Origin: Saccharomonospora viridis DSM 43017
Lineage (GTDB): Bacteria > Actinomycetota > Actinomycetes > Mycobacteriales > Pseudonocardiaceae
Reading direction: 5' to 3'
Length of the DNA: 64,000 bases
Assembly: GCF_000023865.1 (NCBI RefSeq)
Contig: NC_013159.1
Span: 956,001-1,020,000 of the forward strand
The notes under the pieces were generated by a model, which saw only the letters and a list, made by a program, of their open reading frames with translations, made no database searches and was not told the DNA's origin. The position numbers and the translations under genes are program-made. Shown in pieces: positions 35,257 to 43,344 of the stretch (position 1 is the stretch's first letter; each line of letters starts with the position of its first letter).

Positions 35257-36318
35257 TCAGTTCACACAGGGTAGTTCGCCGTCGGGCAGTGAGTGGTCAG
35301 GCCGATCGCCGTCGGGGGTCTTGCCATCGAGGAACGGTGAGGTGAAAGCACGCACCTGTTCCACGTCGACGTCGATCACGCCCCTTCCGTCCGGCAACGT
35401 CCCCTCCTCGTGGGAGAGTGGGATCGTGGCGACGGACAGGGTCGGCCGTTCCATGTCGGCCAGCCGCTCGGCGAGGCCGAGTACGTCCAGTTCGGCATCG
35501 GTGCGTACGTGTCCGGCGATGACGTCGGCCACTTCCTTCAGCCGCTGCCCGTCGTTTCGGAGCACGGAGTCGAACAGCGATCGGGCGAACGCCTGCAGCC
35601 GCACGATGCGGTCGAGGTCTCCGTGGGGGAGGTCGCGGCGCTGCTTGAGGAAGGCGAGCGCTTCCTCCCCACTCAACTTCCGTCGCCGCTCGGCGTCCGG
35701 GCCGTCGAGAGGGGGATGCACGCACACCTCCACCCCACCGACGGCCTCCGTCACGGCACCGATGACGTCGGTGTCGACGAGCGCGTAGTGGTCGACGGTC
35801 GTGCCGGTGAGGTCGGCGACCGTCGAGACGAGGGTCCGAGCGCCCGCGCGGTCGGCGGCCTCGGCGTCCTTCCCGTCGGCCAACGCCGCTTCACGGCCGT
35901 GCCGGTAGGCGGAGTTCAGTTGCTGCTCGCCGTGGCCGGGAACGTCCGTCCGGACGTTCCTGGGCAGCGACACCAGTGAGACGCCGTCGGGACGCACGCG
36001 GGTGAGCAGGATCGAATCGGTGTGACCGTGGTCGTCCATGCCCGCGACCAGCACGGTGACGGGTGTCGAACCACCGGTCGCCGACGCGAGCCGTTCATCC
36101 GGCGTGTCCTGTCCCAGCAGGCGCGGGACCACCACGACGGCGGTGAGGACGACCACGGCGACGGCCACGGCCACGCCGATCAACGCGGGACCTCTGCGCC
36201 GGGCCGACCTGCTCATGCGATCGTTCAGCCGGGCCTGTACCACCCCGGGGTCGACGGCGCGGTTGGCCTCGTATTCCAGTGCTTCCCTGAGCAGGGCTTC
36301 GGTGCGGTCGTCGGTCAT
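35257..36318 (-). CDS. LytR-CpsA-Psr (LCP) family protein with sigma-partner-like N-terminus
   Basis: A 353-residue membrane protein. The first 55 residues are cytoplasmic and helical (LLREALEYEANRAVDPGVVQ), one membrane segment follows (about 57-78), then an extracytoplasmic LCP domain with VLVAGMDDHGHTDSILLTRV, LVSLPRNVRTDVPGHG, LNSAYRHG and the catalytic-type arginines. LCP enzymes attach polymers to peptidoglycan. It overlaps the ECF sigma gene by ATGA, the usual place for an anti-sigma factor, so the N-terminus may regulate the sigma. Confidence 0.85.
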   Translation of the reverse strand: MTDDRTEALLREALEYEANRAVDPGVVQARLNDRMSRSARRRGPALIGVAVAVAVVVLTAVVVVPRLLGQDTPDERLASATGGSTPVTVLVAGMDDHGHTDSILLTRVRPDGVSLVSLPRNVRTDVPGHGEQQLNSAYRHGREAALADGKDAEAADRAGARTLVSTVADLTGTTVDHYALVDTDVIGAVTEAVGGVEVCVHPPLDGPDAERRRKLSGEEALAFLKQRRDLPHGDLDRIVRLQAFARSLFDSVLRNDGQRLKEVADVIAGHVRTDAELDVLGLAERLADMERPTLSVATIPLSHEEGTLPDGRGVIDVDVEQVRAFTSPFLDGKTPDGDRPDHSLPDGELPCVN

Positions 36319-36866
36319 GAGTGAGCCCCCTTGACGGTTTCGGTGGTGCGAGCGTGTGCGGCCTCGGCCGCGCGCAGTTTGGTGAGTGCTCGCGAGATGT
36401 GGCTGCGGACGGTTCCGGCCCCGCATCCCAGTACCTCGGCGATCTCGGCGTCGCTGAGGTTCTCGTAGTAGCGCAGCACCAGGGCTGCCCGTTGTTTGCG
36501 GGGCAGCGTGGCGATCCGGGCACGCATAGCGTCGCGTTCGGCGTACCGCGAGGCGTGGTCGGCCACGGGACGGGCCAAGGTCTCCAGCGTTTCGTGGGTG
36601 GAGGCGACCTGCCGAGCCGCGCGATGTCGGCGCCACGACAGGTATTCGTTGGTCACCATGCGGTGGACGTAGGCTTCCGGCGCGTGCAGGGTGGCGATCC
36701 GCTCCCACCGGGCCTGGGCACGCAGCAGGACCTCCTGGACGATGTCCTGTGCCAGGTGCGGATCGCAGGACAACGCCGTCGCGTAGCGCAGGAACCGGTC
36801 CAGTCGCTGCCGGACGAAGTCGTCGAAGCGGTAGGGCGCCGCTTCGCGGGGTATTCGTTCTGTCAC
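36315..36866 (-). CDS. ECF RNA polymerase sigma factor (SigE-family type)
   Basis: A 183-residue group 4 sigma factor. Region 2 includes FLRYATALSCDPHLAQDIVQEVLLRAQARWERI and VTNEYLSWRRH; region 4 includes LPRKQRAALVLRYYENLSDAEIAEVLGCGAGTVRSHISRAL in pieces, the helix-turn-helix. Regions 1 and 3 are absent, as expected. GTG start with a poor SD. Its only operon partner is the LCP-domain protein, so it probably responds to an envelope signal and may control its own operon. Confidence 0.92.
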   Translation of the reverse strand: MTERIPREAAPYRFDDFVRQRLDRFLRYATALSCDPHLAQDIVQEVLLRAQARWERIATLHAPEAYVHRMVTNEYLSWRRHRAARQVASTHETLETLARPVADHASRYAERDAMRARIATLPRKQRAALVLRYYENLSDAEIAEVLGCGAGTVRSHISRALTKLRAAEAAHARTTETVKGAHS

Positions 36867-36941
36867 GCCGACTGAGATGCCGACGACCCCGTCGATTGTT
36901 GAACGAGGGCCGAAAAAAGTTACCGGTTCACTCGTCCCGGC

Positions 36942-37733
36942 TCACTCGTCGTTGCGTTGGACGAGGTGTTCCGCCAGTCGCGCCGCCGTTCGCCGCACAG
37001 CGGGTGCGATGTCGCGTACGGCTTCGTCGGTCAAGCGTCCCTCCGGGCCTGAGACGGACACCGCCGTGGGTGCCGGAGCGCCGGGAACGGCCGCCGCGAT
37101 ACACCGCACGCCGAGTTCTTGTTCGCTGGAGTCGAGGGCGTAACCCTGTTCGGAGATCTCGGCGAGGTGGTCGAGCAGGGAGTCGATGTCGGTGTGGGTG
37201 TGCTCGGTGTAGGCGGGCATGCCGGTGCGCTGTAACAGGGCCCGCGCGTCGTCCGGGGCCAGTGTGGCCAGCATGGCCTTGCCGACTCCCGTACCGTGGG
37301 GGAGCAGTCTGCGACCCACCTCGGTGAACATGCGCATCGAGTGCCGGTTCGACGCCACTTGCGCCACGTACACGACCTCGTCGCGTTCCAGTACGGCCAG
37401 GTTCGCGGTCTCACCGACCTCGTCCACCAGTTCGGCCAGCAGCGGTCGGGCCCAGGTGCCGAACTGGAGACTGGCGTTCTCCCCGAGTCGGATCAGCCGT
37501 GCCCCCAGCGCGTAGCGGCGATTGGTGTTCTGCCGGACGTAGCCGAGGGTGACGAGAGTGCGGATGAGCCGGTGGATCGTGGGCATGGGCAGCCCGGACG
37601 AGGCGGCCAGTTCCGACAGGCTCGCCTCACCTCCCGCGTCGGCGAGTCGCTCCAGCAGTTCGAATGCGCGCTGAAGCGATTGGACGCCGCTGTTGCCCGA
37701 TCTGGCAGACGCCACCGATGACTCCTCTCGCAT
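36942..37733 (-). CDS. IclR family transcriptional regulator
   Basis: A 263-residue repressor with an N-terminal winged helix (SLSELAASSGLPMPTIHRLIR split over helices, about residues 32-62) and a C-terminal effector domain (about 85-250, with GTGVGKAMLA and DSSEQELGVRCIAAAV). It is divergent from malate synthase across a 68-base gap carrying two copies of one box, so it very likely controls aceB. Streptomyces AllR, an IclR protein sensing glyoxylate/allantoate, is a plausible model. Confidence 0.9.
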   Translation of the reverse strand: MREESSVASARSGNSGVQSLQRAFELLERLADAGGEASLSELAASSGLPMPTIHRLIRTLVTLGYVRQNTNRRYALGARLIRLGENASLQFGTWARPLLAELVDEVGETANLAVLERDEVVYVAQVASNRHSMRMFTEVGRRLLPHGTGVGKAMLATLAPDDARALLQRTGMPAYTEHTHTDIDSLLDHLAEISEQGYALDSSEQELGVRCIAAAVPGAPAPTAVSVSGPEGRLTDEAVRDIAPAVRRTAARLAEHLVQRNDE

Positions 37734-37761
37734 TGAGGTTCCGCAATGTAGAAACTATAGT
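37733..37761 (+). promoter_or_regulatory. aceB promoter
   Basis: TTGAGG (37733-37738) and TATAGT (37756-37761) are 17 bases apart, a good vegetative-type promoter about 40 bases before the aceB start. The first IclR box fills the spacer and the second lies at the predicted transcription start. Confidence 0.65.
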
Positions 37762-37775
37762 CCGTTATGCAGAAG
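37740..37775. promoter_or_regulatory. two IclR-type operator boxes
   Basis: TCCGCAATGTAGAAA (37740-37754) and TCCGTTATGCAGAAG (37761-37775) share TCCG-N2-ATG-N-AGAA and are spaced 21 bp, two helical turns. Each is a loose inverted repeat (TTC...GAA in box 1). The placement over the aceB -10 and start point indicates repression. Confidence 0.6.
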
Positions 37776-37801
37776 GTTTCTGTTGTGTTTGGGGTGTTCG
37801 G

Positions 37802-39376
37802 ATGTCTGATGTGCGCGTGCTCGGCCCGGCTGTCGAGCGTGGCGACGAAATCCTGACGGACGAGGCGTTGGAGTTCCTCGCCGGTTTGCACGAGTCCTTC
37901 GCTGCTACGCGGGACGAGCTGCTGGAGGCCAGGAAGCGGCGCCGGGAGGAGGCCAAACGGACCGGCAGGCTCGACTTCCTACCGGAGACCAAGCACATCC
38001 GCGAGTCCGAGTGGAAGGTCGCCGAGGCCCCGCCCGCGTTGCGCGACCGTCGGGTGGAGATCACCGGCCCCACCGACCGCAAGATGACCATCAACGCGTT
38101 GAACTCCGGCGCGAAGGTGTGGTTGGCCGACTTGGAGGACGCCAACACCCCGCATTGGCGCAACGTCGTGTCGGGGCAGGTCAACCTGTACGACGCGGTC
38201 CGCAAGACCATCGAACTCACCACTGAGAAGAAGCACTACAAACTGCGTGACGACATCGAGCACGCCACGATCGTCGTGCGCCCGCGGGGTTGGCACCTGG
38301 ACGAACGCAACATCGAGATCAACGGCCGTAAGGCCGTCGGCGCGCTGGTTGACTTCGGACTGTACTTCTTCCACAACGCCAAGGAACTGTTGAAGCGGGG
38401 CGTGGGCCCGTACTTCTACCTCCCCAAGATGGAGAGCCACCTCGAGGCCCGCTTGTGGAACGACGTGTTCACCCACGCCGAGAAGACGCTCGGCATCGAG
38501 CACGGCACCATCCGCGCCACCGTGTTGATCGAGACGATTCCCGCCGCGTTCGAGATGGAGGAGATCCTCTACGAGCTGCGGGAGCACGCTTCCGGGCTGA
38601 ACGCGGGCCGGTGGGACTACCTGTTCAGCGTCATCAAGTACTTCCGTGACGCGGGGGAGAAGTTCATCCTGCCCGACCGTAACAGCGTCACGATGACGGC
38701 GCCGTTCATGCGCGCCTACACCGAATTGTTGGTGCGTACCTGCCACAAGCGGGGTGCGTTCGCGATCGGTGGCATGGCCGCGTTCATTCCGAGCAAGGAC
38801 CCCGAGATCAACGAGAAGGCGTTCGCCAAGGTCCGGGACGACAAGGCCCGGGAGGCGGGCGACGGCTTCGACGGCTCGTGGGTGGCGCACCCGGGCATGG
38901 TCGAGCTGTGCAGGGAACAGTTCGACAAGGTGCTCGGGGACAAGCCGAACCAGCTCGACCGGCTGCGGGAGGACGTGTCCGTGACCGCCGAGCAGCTGCT
39001 CGACGTGGCTTCGACCGAGGGACGCGCCACCAAGGAGGGCCTGCGTGGCGCAGTGGACGTCGGTGTGCGTTACATCGCCTCCTGGCTGAGCGGTAACGGC
39101 GCGGCGGCCATCCACAACCTCATGGAGGACGCGGCCACCGCCGAGATCTCGCGGTCGCAGGTGTGGCAGTGGGTGCGCAACGGCGTCGAACTCGACACCG
39201 GCGAGAAGGTCACCGAGGAGCTGGTGCGTTCGGTCCTCGCAGAGGTGCGCGACGAATTGGCCGAGCAGATCCCGGCGGAGACACTCAGTGAGTCGGTGGA
39301 GCTGTTCGAGCAGGTGGCTCTGGCCGAGGAGTTCGTCGACTTCCTCACCCTGCCCGCCTACGAGCGGATCCAGTGA
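37802..39376 (+). CDS. aceB: malate synthase A
   Basis: A 524-residue enzyme condensing glyoxylate with acetyl-CoA to malate. It has the A-type features: ATIVVRPRGWHLDERNIEI (catalytic Arg, about residue 160), the signature REHASGLNAGRWDYLFSVIK (about 260-279), GAFAIGGMAAFIPSKDPEIN and the C-terminal catalytic-base region NLMEDAATAEISRSQVWQW. Length matches isoform A. GGGGTG lies before the ATG. No isocitrate lyase is nearby, so the glyoxylate may come from C2 or ureide metabolism. Confidence 0.96.
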   Translation: MSDVRVLGPAVERGDEILTDEALEFLAGLHESFAATRDELLEARKRRREEAKRTGRLDFLPETKHIRESEWKVAEAPPALRDRRVEITGPTDRKMTINALNSGAKVWLADLEDANTPHWRNVVSGQVNLYDAVRKTIELTTEKKHYKLRDDIEHATIVVRPRGWHLDERNIEINGRKAVGALVDFGLYFFHNAKELLKRGVGPYFYLPKMESHLEARLWNDVFTHAEKTLGIEHGTIRATVLIETIPAAFEMEEILYELREHASGLNAGRWDYLFSVIKYFRDAGEKFILPDRNSVTMTAPFMRAYTELLVRTCHKRGAFAIGGMAAFIPSKDPEINEKAFAKVRDDKAREAGDGFDGSWVAHPGMVELCREQFDKVLGDKPNQLDRLREDVSVTAEQLLDVASTEGRATKEGLRGAVDVGVRYIASWLSGNGAAAIHNLMEDAATAEISRSQVWQWVRNGVELDTGEKVTEELVRSVLAEVRDELAEQIPAETLSESVELFEQVALAEEFVDFLTLPAYERIQ

Positions 39377-39395
39377 ATCGGATCCAGTAAACACG

Positions 39396-39440
39396 CCGTG
39401 CCCCGGCCCTGACACACTGTGCGGGTCGGGGCACGGTTTT
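39396..39440 (+). terminator. rho-independent terminator after aceB
   Basis: CCGTGCCCCG (39396-39405) pairs with CGGGGCACGG (39427-39436), followed by TTTT. One of the few here with a T-run. Confidence 0.85.
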
Positions 39441-39551
39441 CGCGTGGACGAGGACCGAGACGCTTCCTCCGATCCGATCGAAGGGTGCCGAGGAGTCCAG
39501 GGTGTCCTGGCCGAAAGGGCAGGGCCGCCCGCTGTGGTCGAGGAAGGGAAG

Positions 39552-40217
39552 ATGCGCAGGATGTCGTGGACGCGCAGTGTGATCGCTCTCATCGTCGGGT
39601 GTGCCCTCGCGGTCGTCGCCGGCTGTGACACCACGACCTCGGGTACACCGTCGACTCCGACGGATGCCGGGAGCGAGGAACAGTCCACGGCCTCGCCCAC
39701 CACGCCACAGTCCCCCGGGGCCGCTCCGGTCGCCGAATTGCCGGTGCCGATCGAGTTCTCGTTGCCGGACGGTTGGCAGTCGGTGCCGCCCAGCGAGGTC
39801 AATGCCGACAATGCCGCTTTCGTGGCCGTACATCCGGGCTTCAGCGGCGACGGGTTCACCCCCACGATCGTCATCGCCGGTGACGTCCACGACGGTGGGA
39901 CGACGCTGACCCAGCTCGCGGAGGAGGAGTTGGAGCAGCTGCGGACCGTGGACCCGGATGTGCGGGTGGAGGAACGCAGGGAGAGCGGTACGGCGGACCA
40001 CCCCGGACTGACGCAGGTGGTGCGCCTTTCCATGCAACAGAACGGAAGCGCCCAGGAGCTTTTGCAGATCCAGACCCTCATCGGCATGCAGGACACCCAG
40101 GACCCGGACCGTAAGGCGGTTCTGCGTTTCGCGCTGACGACTCAGCCGGAGCATTTCGAGCGGCTGGCCGGTGACTTCCAGGAGTTCCTCTCCACGGTTC
40201 GCCCGGAAGGGGCGTGA
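39552..40217 (+). CDS. LpqN/LpqT-like lipoprotein
   Basis: A 221-residue lipoprotein. The signal sequence ends in the lipobox VVAGC (Cys25), followed by a Ser/Thr/Pro-rich linker (about 26-62) and a compact domain beginning VPIEFSLPDGWQSVPP that resembles the LpqN/LpqT family of mycobacterial lipoproteins, with PTIVIAGDVHDGGTTLTQLA after it. Function in that family is poorly known (cell-envelope biogenesis has been proposed). ATG after GGAAGGGAAG. Stands alone after aceB. Confidence 0.75.
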   Translation: MRRMSWTRSVIALIVGCALAVVAGCDTTTSGTPSTPTDAGSEEQSTASPTTPQSPGAAPVAELPVPIEFSLPDGWQSVPPSEVNADNAAFVAVHPGFSGDGFTPTIVIAGDVHDGGTTLTQLAEEELEQLRTVDPDVRVEERRESGTADHPGLTQVVRLSMQQNGSAQELLQIQTLIGMQDTQDPDRKAVLRFALTTQPEHFERLAGDFQEFLSTVRPEGA

Positions 40218-40372
40218 CCCGCGCTTCCGGTGTGGTCGGCCCGTCGGACATCGAACATTCCCGACCGCGGTTTCCCCGTCACGGCGCTGGGCCGGCGGTG
40301 ATGAGACGCTGCCGGCCTGTGCTCTCCAACGTGTTCCGGGCCGGCTCCTGCCGGGTGTGGTCGGGCCGCGAT

Positions 40373-40378
40373 TACGCT
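40373..40378 (+). promoter_or_regulatory. -10-like hexamer for pxpA
   Basis: TACGCT fits TAnnnT and lies 7 bases before the GTG of pxpA. With no SD before that start, transcription and translation may begin together. Confidence 0.4.
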
Positions 40379-40385
40379 GACCCCC

Positions 40386-41147
40386 GTGGGCGCGGAGATC
40401 GACCTCAACAGTGACTTGGGTGAAGGATTCGGCGCGTGGCCACTCGGTGACGACGAGGCCTTGTTGGACGTGGTGACCAGCGCCAACGTGGCATGTGGGT
40501 TCCACGCGGGTGATCCGAGTGTGCTGCGCCGGGTCACCGAGCGGGCGGTGGAGCGTGGCGTCGTCATCGGGGCCCAGGTCGGTTATCGCGACCTCGCCGG
40601 ATTCGGGCGTCGGTTCATCGACATGGATCCGCGCGAGCTCACCAACGACATCATCTACCAGATCGGTGCGCTCGACGGGTTCGCCAGGATCGCCGGGTCG
40701 TCGGTGCGTTACGTCAAACCCCACGGCGCGCTCTACAACGCCGTGGTCACCCACGCCGAACAGGCCGCCGCCGTGGTCGAGGCGATCCGGAGTTACGACG
40801 CCGAGCTGGCCGTGTTGGGGCTTCCGGGGTCGGAACTGCTCCGTCAGGCGGAGGCGGCGGGACTCTCGGTCGTGCCGGAGGCGTTCGCCGACCGTGCTTA
40901 CACGGCCGAGGGCGGTTTGGTGCCGCGGCGACAGCCCAACGCCGTCGTACGTGATCCGGACGAGGTCGTGCGGCGCAGCGTCCGGATGGTGGTGGAAGGG
41001 CTCGTGGAGGCGATCGACGGCAGCGGTTTGACGTTGAGCCCGCGTTCCCTGTGCGTCCACGGTGACACCCCCGGCGCCGTTGACCTGGCCCGGCGCGTGC
41101 GTAAGGCGCTGACCGACGCCGGTGTGTCCCTGCGATCGTTCGTGTGA
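40386..41147 (+). CDS. pxpA: 5-oxoprolinase subunit A (LamB/YcsF family)
   Basis: A 253-residue PxpA protein; with PxpB and PxpC it forms an ATP-dependent 5-oxoprolinase that clears pyroglutamate. The signature [36 protein letters not shown] and [10 protein letters not shown] are all intact. pxpB and pxpC are not next to it, unlike the usual operon, so the partners must be elsewhere or absent. The gene ends 8 bases before a convergent gene with no terminator between. Confidence 0.93.
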   Translation: MGAEIDLNSDLGEGFGAWPLGDDEALLDVVTSANVACGFHAGDPSVLRRVTERAVERGVVIGAQVGYRDLAGFGRRFIDMDPRELTNDIIYQIGALDGFARIAGSSVRYVKPHGALYNAVVTHAEQAAAVVEAIRSYDAELAVLGLPGSELLRQAEAAGLSVVPEAFADRAYTAEGGLVPRRQPNAVVRDPDEVVRRSVRMVVEGLVEAIDGSGLTLSPRSLCVHGDTPGAVDLARRVRKALTDAGVSLRSFV

Positions 41148-41155
41148 GTCTCGGG

Positions 41156-41566
41156 CTACGGGGAGCTCAGGGACAGCCTCCGCCCGGTGAACTGGCCCGG
41201 ACGGATCCGCAGGTAGTGGTCGCTGTGTCGGGTGTCCCACCGCCGAGGGCCGACAGCGGTCACCCGCCTCAGTTCCTCGGCGTCGGTGAGGGCGGTCGCG
41301 GTGCCGAGCAGGACGACGCTCCACCCCGTGTGGGCGGCACTGTCGATGCGGTCCACCTCGAACGCCACCACCGCGCCGGCCACTCGGTGGGTCCACGCCT
41401 CGGGAACTGTTCGGATGACCACGTCCCGTCCGGCGAGCATGAAGTTCACCGGACGAATCGCGGGCAGCGCGTTCTCGGTGAAGACGAGTCGTCCGACGAC
41501 TTCGGTTTTCAGCAGGTCGAGGCATTCGGCCTCGGTGAGCGGGTACATCTCGGCGGGGGCGGTCAT
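41156..41566 (-). CDS. pyridoxamine 5'-phosphate oxidase-fold protein
   Basis: A 136-residue split-barrel protein. ECLDLLKTEVVGRLVFTENA, PAIRPVNFMLAGRDVVIRT and VAFEVDRIDSAAHTGWSVVL match the PNPOx-like family that binds FMN, F420 or haem. True PdxH motifs are missing, so vitamin B6 synthesis is unlikely; an F420- or FMN-dependent reductase, or a stress-related flavin-binder, fits. ATG with CTGGAG upstream. It is 187 bases downstream of the FhuF-like gene on the same strand. Confidence 0.8.
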   Translation of the reverse strand: MTAPAEMYPLTEAECLDLLKTEVVGRLVFTENALPAIRPVNFMLAGRDVVIRTVPEAWTHRVAGAVVAFEVDRIDSAAHTGWSVVLLGTATALTDAEELRRVTAVGPRRWDTRHSDHYLRIRPGQFTGRRLSLSSP

Positions 41567-41688
41567 CGTTTCTCCAGGCCGTGGCTGTGTTGCTGCCGGC
41601 TGCTGCCGGTCATCGTCGACCGCTGTCGATCGTGTCGATGACAGCGACTGACCTCGACTCTGCGGCACGATTCCGGGAAGATGCAGAG

Positions 41689-41725
41689 CACAAAGACCCG
41701 TCGAACCCACAAAGACCCGTCGAAC
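41689..41725 (+). repeat. direct repeat, two 18-bp copies
   Basis: CACAAAGACCCGTCGAAC occurs at 41689-41706 and again at 41708-41725, separated by one base. It lies between the FhuF-like gene and the PNPOx-like gene, about 125 bases before the latter's start. It could be an operator pair or slippage duplicate. Confidence 0.8.
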
Positions 41726-41753
41726 CGCCGTCCAACGGCCGGGATCGAGCGAT

Positions 41754-42428
41754 TCAGGGCCCCAGCAACGTGCGCAGTCGCCGTTCTCGCTCGGTGGGGG
41801 TCTGCCGGGGACAACTGACGCATTTCGCGCCGAGCGTGGCCGGGGCCTCGTAGACCAGGCAGCACGACGAACGCCGCACCACGAGACGTCCGCCCACCGT
41901 CGTGAACCTGGGTCTCGGCGAACCGTTCCACACACAACCGGGCACGTCGTGCGCTGCGTGCGCCATGTGTTCGGCCAGTTCCTCGGCCGAGCGTTTGGCC
42001 GCGTCCGCATCACCTGTGGTCGAGCCGGCCCACAGCAGGCGGTTGGCGATCGAGTCGATGGCGATGGCCCACAGTGCCCGTGGCGATGCGCCGCTGGCCC
42101 GGGAGAACGCCGTGACCACCGCGTCGATGGTCCGGACGAGCGCCGCCGCGAGCTCGCCGGGGGCCGGGCCCAACGTCCGGGTCGAGTACGCGTCGAGGAA
42201 CCGGCCGTCGTCGGTGATGTCGAATGTCACGGCGTCCAGGGCGGGATCGCGGGCCACGCCGGTGTGCACCCACGGTTCGAGTGTGGGGGCGACCAGTACC
42301 GAGGAGGCCGAGTACCAGCGGATGGTGCCGAGTACGACGGGTCCGGCGGGACCGTGGAGTCGCCGTGCCCGTCGTAGGTCGTCGGCCAGCCATGCGGGGT
42401 CGGTCAAGGAGGTCGCGGGCAATTCCAT
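41754..42428 (-). CDS. FhuF-like ferric-siderophore reductase (2Fe-2S)
   Basis: A 224-residue protein whose C-terminus has SSCCLVYEAPATLGAKCVSC: a CC pair followed by CxxC, the 2Fe-2S ligand pattern of FhuF-type siderophore-iron reductases. The N-terminal part (LGTIRWYSASSVLVAPTLEP) also matches that family. It would reduce iron released from siderophores in the cytoplasm. It starts 7 bases after the RlmA-type gene, so they may be co-transcribed. No siderophore transport genes are close. Confidence 0.82.
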   Translation of the reverse strand: MELPATSLTDPAWLADDLRRARRLHGPAGPVVLGTIRWYSASSVLVAPTLEPWVHTGVARDPALDAVTFDITDDGRFLDAYSTRTLGPAPGELAAALVRTIDAVVTAFSRASGASPRALWAIAIDSIANRLLWAGSTTGDADAAKRSAEELAEHMAHAAHDVPGCVWNGSPRPRFTTVGGRLVVRRSSCCLVYEAPATLGAKCVSCPRQTPTERERRLRTLLGP

Positions 42429-42435
42429 CGCGGTC

Positions 42436-43344
42436 TCACCCCCGCCGCGCGTAGGCCGCCACCGTGAACGACGTCGTCACGGTCATCGGTTCCGTGACGG
42501 CGGCGAGCCGGTCGCCGAGACCGCCGCGGTGGAGGTGGTGGGCGTTGGGTCCCATGAGAACGACGTCGCGCACGTTGTCAGGTGTCAGGACGACCTGTCC
42601 GGCCACACGGGTGCGCTCGACGAGTGTGAAGCCGTCCGACAACGTGTCCTCGAGTCGTTCGGACTTGTCGGCGTCCACGTCGAGCAAGCCGAGTGACTCG
42701 GCCAGTTCGCGGAGGTGGTCGGGGCCGGGAACCGCCACCAGCAATACGCCGTTCGGGACCAGCACGCGACGGAACTCCTCCACGTTCCGAGGTGCGAAGA
42801 CGTTGACGATCAGATCGGCGACGCCCGTCGCCACCGGCCAGGGCCACCACAGGTTCCACACGGCCGCGCCCAGCCGCGGATGAGCCCGCGCGGCCCGGCG
42901 CAGGGCCGGTGCGGACACGTCGAGCGCGAGTCCCGTGGCGTCCGGGAGTGCGTCCAGCACGTGTGCGAGGTAGTAACCCGTTCCCGCCCCCGCGTCCACC
43001 ACCAACCGGCCTCGCCTTTGGTCCGCGTTCGTGTCGGTGGTGCGAGCGGCTTCAGCGGTTCTGCCGGCGGTGTCGGCGAGTGTCCGGGCCAGTGGTTCGT
43101 AGAAACCGCCCCGCAGGAACGCGTCCCTGGCCGCCACCATCTCCGTCGTGTCGGCGGTGCCCTTCGGGACCTTGGCGTGCAAGAGGTTGACGTAGCCCTG
43201 GCGGGCGAGGTCGAACGTGTGGCCCCGTTCGCACCGCAGTGCCCGGTCCCGCAACGTGACCGGTTCACCGCAGACCGAGCAGCGCAATGCGGACACGGCG
43301 GCGTCGGGCAGAGCCGGGGCCGGGGGAGAGGAACGTGCGGGCAT
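42436..43344 (-). CDS. 23S rRNA (guanine-N1)-methyltransferase, RlmA type
   Basis: A 302-residue methyltransferase. An N-terminal zinc ribbon (LRCSVCGEPV and LRCERGHTFD) precedes the RlmA-typical DLARQGYVNLLHAKVPKGTADT, then a SAM domain with LVVDAGAGTGYYLAHVLD (about residues 118-135). RlmA enzymes methylate G745 or G748 of 23S rRNA; the G748 form (TlrB) gives tylosin resistance. Which position is used cannot be read from sequence. The ATG is chosen at the start of the conserved part; there is no good SD. Confidence 0.85.
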   Translation of the reverse strand: MPARSSPPAPALPDAAVSALRCSVCGEPVTLRDRALRCERGHTFDLARQGYVNLLHAKVPKGTADTTEMVAARDAFLRGGFYEPLARTLADTAGRTAEAARTTDTNADQRRGRLVVDAGAGTGYYLAHVLDALPDATGLALDVSAPALRRAARAHPRLGAAVWNLWWPWPVATGVADLIVNVFAPRNVEEFRRVLVPNGVLLVAVPGPDHLRELAESLGLLDVDADKSERLEDTLSDGFTLVERTRVAGQVVLTPDNVRDVVLMGPNAHHLHRGGLGDRLAAVTEPMTVTTSFTVAAYARRG

